A stretch of DNA of 10,098 bases from contig DASUNJ010000372.1 in the NCBI GenBank assembly GCA_036277235.1, positions 1-10,098 of the forward strand, read 5' to 3'. Within the stretch, counting starts at the first letter, position 1, and every line of letters begins with the position of its first letter. Below, piece by piece: positions 7,363-10,098 of the stretch. The DNA is from DATMER01 sp036277235. GTDB taxonomy: Bacteria; Acidobacteriota; Thermoanaerobaculia; Multivoradales; UBA5704. Below the pieces are notes generated by a model. The model was given only the letters and a program-made list of their open reading frames with translations. It searched no databases and was not told where the DNA came from. Position numbers and translations under genes: made by a program.

Positions 7363-10098
7363 ATGCGATACGTTCGGCTGGGTCTTGCCGTTTCTACCCT
7401 TCTCCTCCTCCCTCTTCTGGCCGGATGCCGTGGCCAGGAACCGGACACAAAGGAGGCATGGTTCGTTCATGCCACCGATCCCCATCTGTTCTACGACGAC
7501 AAGACGGAAAAGTGGAATCCGGCGGTTCGCGAGCATCAGGAGGGGATGAATCAGCAAGCGTTTGCGGACCTGATCCAGGTTCTGGGCTCCCCGCCTGGCA
7601 TGAATGCGAAACCGGCGTTCCTGGTGATGACAGGCGATTTCGGAATCGACCGTTTCTGGCAGCAGCCGGCGTCCACGACTCAGCAGGCGCCGGTCAACGC
7701 CAGCCAGACCACTGCACCTTCGGTCGAGCCGACACCTACGCCAACTCCGGCGCCAACTACGCCCTCTTCCAACTCCGGCAACGCGGTGAAACACTTGGTG
7801 AGCATCCTCGCCAAGAGCCCGGTCGATGACATCTACTTGGTGCCCGGCAACAACGACGTGGGGCAGGAGGTGCCGGTCGGGAAGGGAGTGGACGCGACGC
7901 AGGCCTTCTGGGCGGAGGTCCAAAACGGGCTGAAAGATACGGGGATCATCCTGCACGATCTGACCTCGTGCTACTTCGGCGGCGGGCTGCCCTCGGGCTG
8001 CTACGTCGATGCGAACGACTCGTATCGCCTCGTTGGCTTCCCGTCCCACTCGTTCAAGGACGGAGTCACCGACGACCGGGCAAAAGCCCAGTTGGATCAA
8101 CTCAACAAGCTTGAAACGCTGATCGGCCAGGCTGCAGAGGACGGCAAGCGGGTTCTGATCGTGACCCACATTCCGGAGGTGGACGATCCCCACACGCTGG
8201 CCGTGAAGGAATTTGATCTCGTGGAGAGATATCCGAAGGAGGGGCAGGCGAAGGTAGAGAAACAGGTGGACCGGGCCCCGGACTTGCCGGATTGGGCCCA
8301 GACCTCTCCCTGGAACGTGCGCAAGGCCGCGTTCGACAAATGGAAACAGGTGGTAGATTCCCCAGCCGTCGCGGGCGTGCTCGCCGGGCACTTCCACGAC
8401 TCGCATAAGGAGATCTACCGCCAGCCCTACTCCTGGGCCGGTGCTCCAGCGGAGCGGGCGAGCCTGGCAAGGCTCTACCTGTCACCGCCTCTGTCGATGC
8501 GCTTCCAGAACCAATCGCCCATTCAAGCGCGGGGCTTCGCTCTGTTCCAGCTGAGAGGAAACCAGGATCCGGATCGGGTGCTGTTCTGGTACGACCGCAA
8601 GCTGCGGACGTTCCAGGCGGATCAGCCGACCGGAGGAGGGTCCGGGCCGGAGCCCACGCTGAACGGTTCCTCCCGCTCGACTCCGGCCGCGCTCGCCTTT
8701 CTCTGGGATCTCGGGGTCGACAAGGGTCGGCTTGCGCGCGCTGTCGTGTTCGCCATCGCCTTCCTTGCAGCGTTCCTGACCGTGGTCGAGGTCTGGCAGA
8801 TCCCGCCGCCCAATACGCGGCCGGTCCGAGTCGTTCGTGAGGCGCAACCGAATGAGAACGGAACCGTGGTCAAGACCCGGGTGGAGGTGGAGGCGGAAAA
8901 GGGGCAGGCGGCGACCTTCTCTAGTTATGGGGCCACGGCTCTGCTGTTCCAGACGAATTTTGCGCGCACGGTTCTGAGCGGCCTGGCCGGGCTTGCCCTG
9001 GTATCCGCTTTCGACGGGCTCTGGCGAGACATGGGTATCCAAGAAAAGCCCTATTTTCTGGTGTTGTTCGTCATCTACTTCGCCGTCATCCTGTTCTCCT
9101 CGGCACTCCTCCGGGCCGGCATCGAGGCCTTCCGGAGCCGGATCTCCCTCGTGCGGCGGATGCCGGGCCGGCCGTCGGACACGAATCCCGCGCTCCAGCA
9201 GTGGGCAGGCTACTGGGTCAAGCGTCTCTGGTTCTGGATGCTTTCCCTGAGAACCGCTCTCCTATGTTTCGGCGACACGTTTTTCAACGTGATCCAGGGC
9301 AAGAATCAACTCCACACCGCGGAGTTCGAGAACGATATCGCCCGGCTCCATGAGTCGATCGTCGGTGCGGTCGATCGGGTCCGGCAGGATCTCGACCGAG
9401 CTTTCGTGGAGGCTCTGGAGAGGCGGAAGAAAGCCCACGAAGAGCGAAAGAAGAAGGAAGGAGAGGGAGTGGAGAAGGCAGGCGAGGAAGCCATGTGGGT
9501 TGCTCCCCTGCCGAAACCGGCCGACGTCCGCGTGAACATCAGCCTGCTCTCCGAGGACGAGAGCACGGTGTTCTACGTATCCAGGGAGGAGGGGAGCCTG
9601 GCTCAGAGCTTCGGCACCAAATCCATCGCCTGGGTTGCCCTCTTCAACAGCCGGGCTCTGTGGTGGAAAGAAACCTACAAAGGCAGGCGTATCGCCCTGA
9701 TCGAGGGAAAGCCGCCGCTTTTCCTGCACGATTACTATGAGCCGCGGGCCTCCGCCGATTACAAGGGATTCGTCATCCTGCCCGTGCCCTGGGGGCGTGG
9801 ACCGGAGGGTGGCCGCAAGGCTGGCATCCATGTTTCCTTCCGCAGCGCCGACTACATGCGCTGGCTTTGGAATGGCCTTGATCCCTACGAGCATCAAGAA
9901 CAGGCTCCTCAGGACGGCGTGGTGAAACCAGAGGATCAGCAAGATCAGAACAAGCACGATTCCCTTTACGAGTCCTGGACAGGCCTTCTCGAGTTCCGGG
10001 ATGAGAAGGGAGACGGGATCTGGCTTCTCGACCGCGAGCTCAGCAAGATTCTGCGGCAGTCGGTGTCGCTCCTAACGGAACTCCTCCGCTTCTTCAAC
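7363..10098 (+). CDS. Lipoprotein metallophosphoesterase with membrane segments and a GAF-like C-terminal domain (3' end outside window)
   Basis: Open frame of 912 codons with no stop before the edge. It begins with a basic N-terminus, a leucine-rich stretch and lipobox LLAGC, with C22 as the likely lipidated residue. The calcineurin-like phosphoesterase domain (about 33-350) has all five metal-binding blocks: D39 and H41 (TDPH), D92 (TGDFG), GNND (162-165), H269 (VTHIP) and GHFH (342-345). It should thus be an active two-metal hydrolase, probably extracytoplasmic; its substrate is unknown. A Pro/Thr/Ser/Gln-rich insert (about 100-140) separates the second and third blocks, and C203 with C213 could form a disulfide. 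Membrane segments follow at about 459-478, 533-550 and 564-583, with a weaker amphipathic one at 617-637. Next come a charged helix rich in Arg, Lys and Glu (about 650-712) and a soluble domain (about 722-912) whose VRVNISLLSEDES start and VILPVPWG strand resemble GAF folds; that match is by eye only. Codon use is more mixed than in neighbouring genes. Metallophosphoesterase is secure; a receptor role is inference. Confidence 0.88.
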   Translation, partial: MRYVRLGLAVSTLLLLPLLAGCRGQEPDTKEAWFVHATDPHLFYDDKTEKWNPAVREHQEGMNQQAFADLIQVLGSPPGMNAKPAFLVMTGDFGIDRFWQQPASTTQQAPVNASQTTAPSVEPTPTPTPAPTTPSSNSGNAVKHLVSILAKSPVDDIYLVPGNNDVGQEVPVGKGVDATQAFWAEVQNGLKDTGIILHDLTSCYFGGGLPSGCYVDANDSYRLVGFPSHSFKDGVTDDRAKAQLDQLNKLETLIGQAAEDGKRVLIVTHIPEVDDPHTLAVKEFDLVERYPKEGQAKVEKQVDRAPDLPDWAQTSPWNVRKAAFDKWKQVVDSPAVAGVLAGHFHDSHKEIYRQPYSWAGAPAERASLARLYLSPPLSMRFQNQSPIQARGFALFQLRGNQDPDRVLFWYDRKLRTFQADQPTGGGSGPEPTLNGSSRSTPAALAFLWDLGVDKGRLARAVVFAIAFLAAFLTVVEVWQIPPPNTRPVRVVREAQPNENGTVVKTRVEVEAEKGQAATFSSYGATALLFQTNFARTVLSGLAGLALVSAFDGLWRDMGIQEKPYFLVLFVIYFAVILFSSALLRAGIEAFRSRISLVRRMPGRPSDTNPALQQWAGYWVKRLWFWMLSLRTALLCFGDTFFNVIQGKNQLHTAEFENDIARLHESIVGAVDRVRQDLDRAFVEALERRKKAHEERKKKEGEGVEKAGEEAMWVAPLPKPADVRVNISLLSEDESTVFYVSREEGSLAQSFGTKSIAWVALFNSRALWWKETYKGRRIALIEGKPPLFLHDYYEPRASADYKGFVILPVPWGRGPEGGRKAGIHVSFRSADYMRWLWNGLDPYEHQEQAPQDGVVKPEDQQDQNKHDSLYESWTGLLEFRDEKGDGIWLLDRELSKILRQSVSLLTELLRFFN

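Noticed and set aside
5367..7829. Plus-strand 820-codon frame overlapping the exporter
   Set aside because: It is a shifted reading of the exporter gene with Arg/Gly/Pro-rich sequence; the true frame holds every ABC motif.
5329..8406. Very long minus-strand open frame (over 1000 codons) across the exporter and phosphoesterase genes
   Set aside because: It is antisense to two genes with clear motifs, its translation is low-complexity and rich in Arg, His and Asp with no recognisable domain, and it exists because G/C-rich third positions remove stops on the opposite strand.
9262..9957. Minus-strand 231-codon frame with a hydrophobic start
   Set aside because: It is antisense to the continuous phosphoesterase frame and shows no recognisable domain.

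Overview
The window is a gene-dense, high-GC stretch from a Gram-negative bacterium. It holds four genes of a type IV pilus (T4P) cluster on the minus strand and two genes on the plus strand. The T4P retraction ATPase, a six-helix PilS-type kinase and an NtrC-type PilR regulator, together with the near-uniform G/C third codon positions, fit a Myxococcota/Deltaproteobacteria-like or Acidobacteriota-like genome. This taxonomic guess is an inference from gene order and composition only.

Left part (1-5290, minus strand, transcribed right to left): pilT (retraction ATPase, GTG start), pilC (inner-membrane assembly platform), pilS (sensor kinase) and pilR (sigma-54 activator, cut by the window edge). 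Spacing is tight: 3 bp pilT-pilC, 55 bp pilC-pilS with a perfect 11-bp hairpin, and a 4-base ATGA overlap pilS-pilR. This looks like one operon. PilT and PilC drive pilus dynamics, and PilS/PilR normally control pilin transcription through sigma-54. The pilin gene may therefore lie beyond the left edge. pilB, often just ahead of pilT, is not in its usual place. pilS carries two in-frame tandem repeats, a 9-bp one in the PAS domain and a 12-bp one in a proline-rich extracytoplasmic loop.

Middle (5291-5421): a short divergent intergenic region with an 8-bp palindrome. It separates the pil operon from a complete half-size ABC exporter (to 7314, plus strand) with all nucleotide-binding motifs.

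Right part (7363 to the right edge, plus strand): one long reading frame of 912 codons with no stop in the window. It encodes a predicted lipoprotein with a complete calcineurin-like metallophosphoesterase active site, then three or four membrane segments, a charged helical stretch and a soluble C-terminal domain that looks GAF-like. This architecture is not one I recognise and is the most interesting object here. Its codon use is visibly less G/C-biased than that of its neighbours. No RNA genes, insertion sequences or CRISPR arrays were seen.
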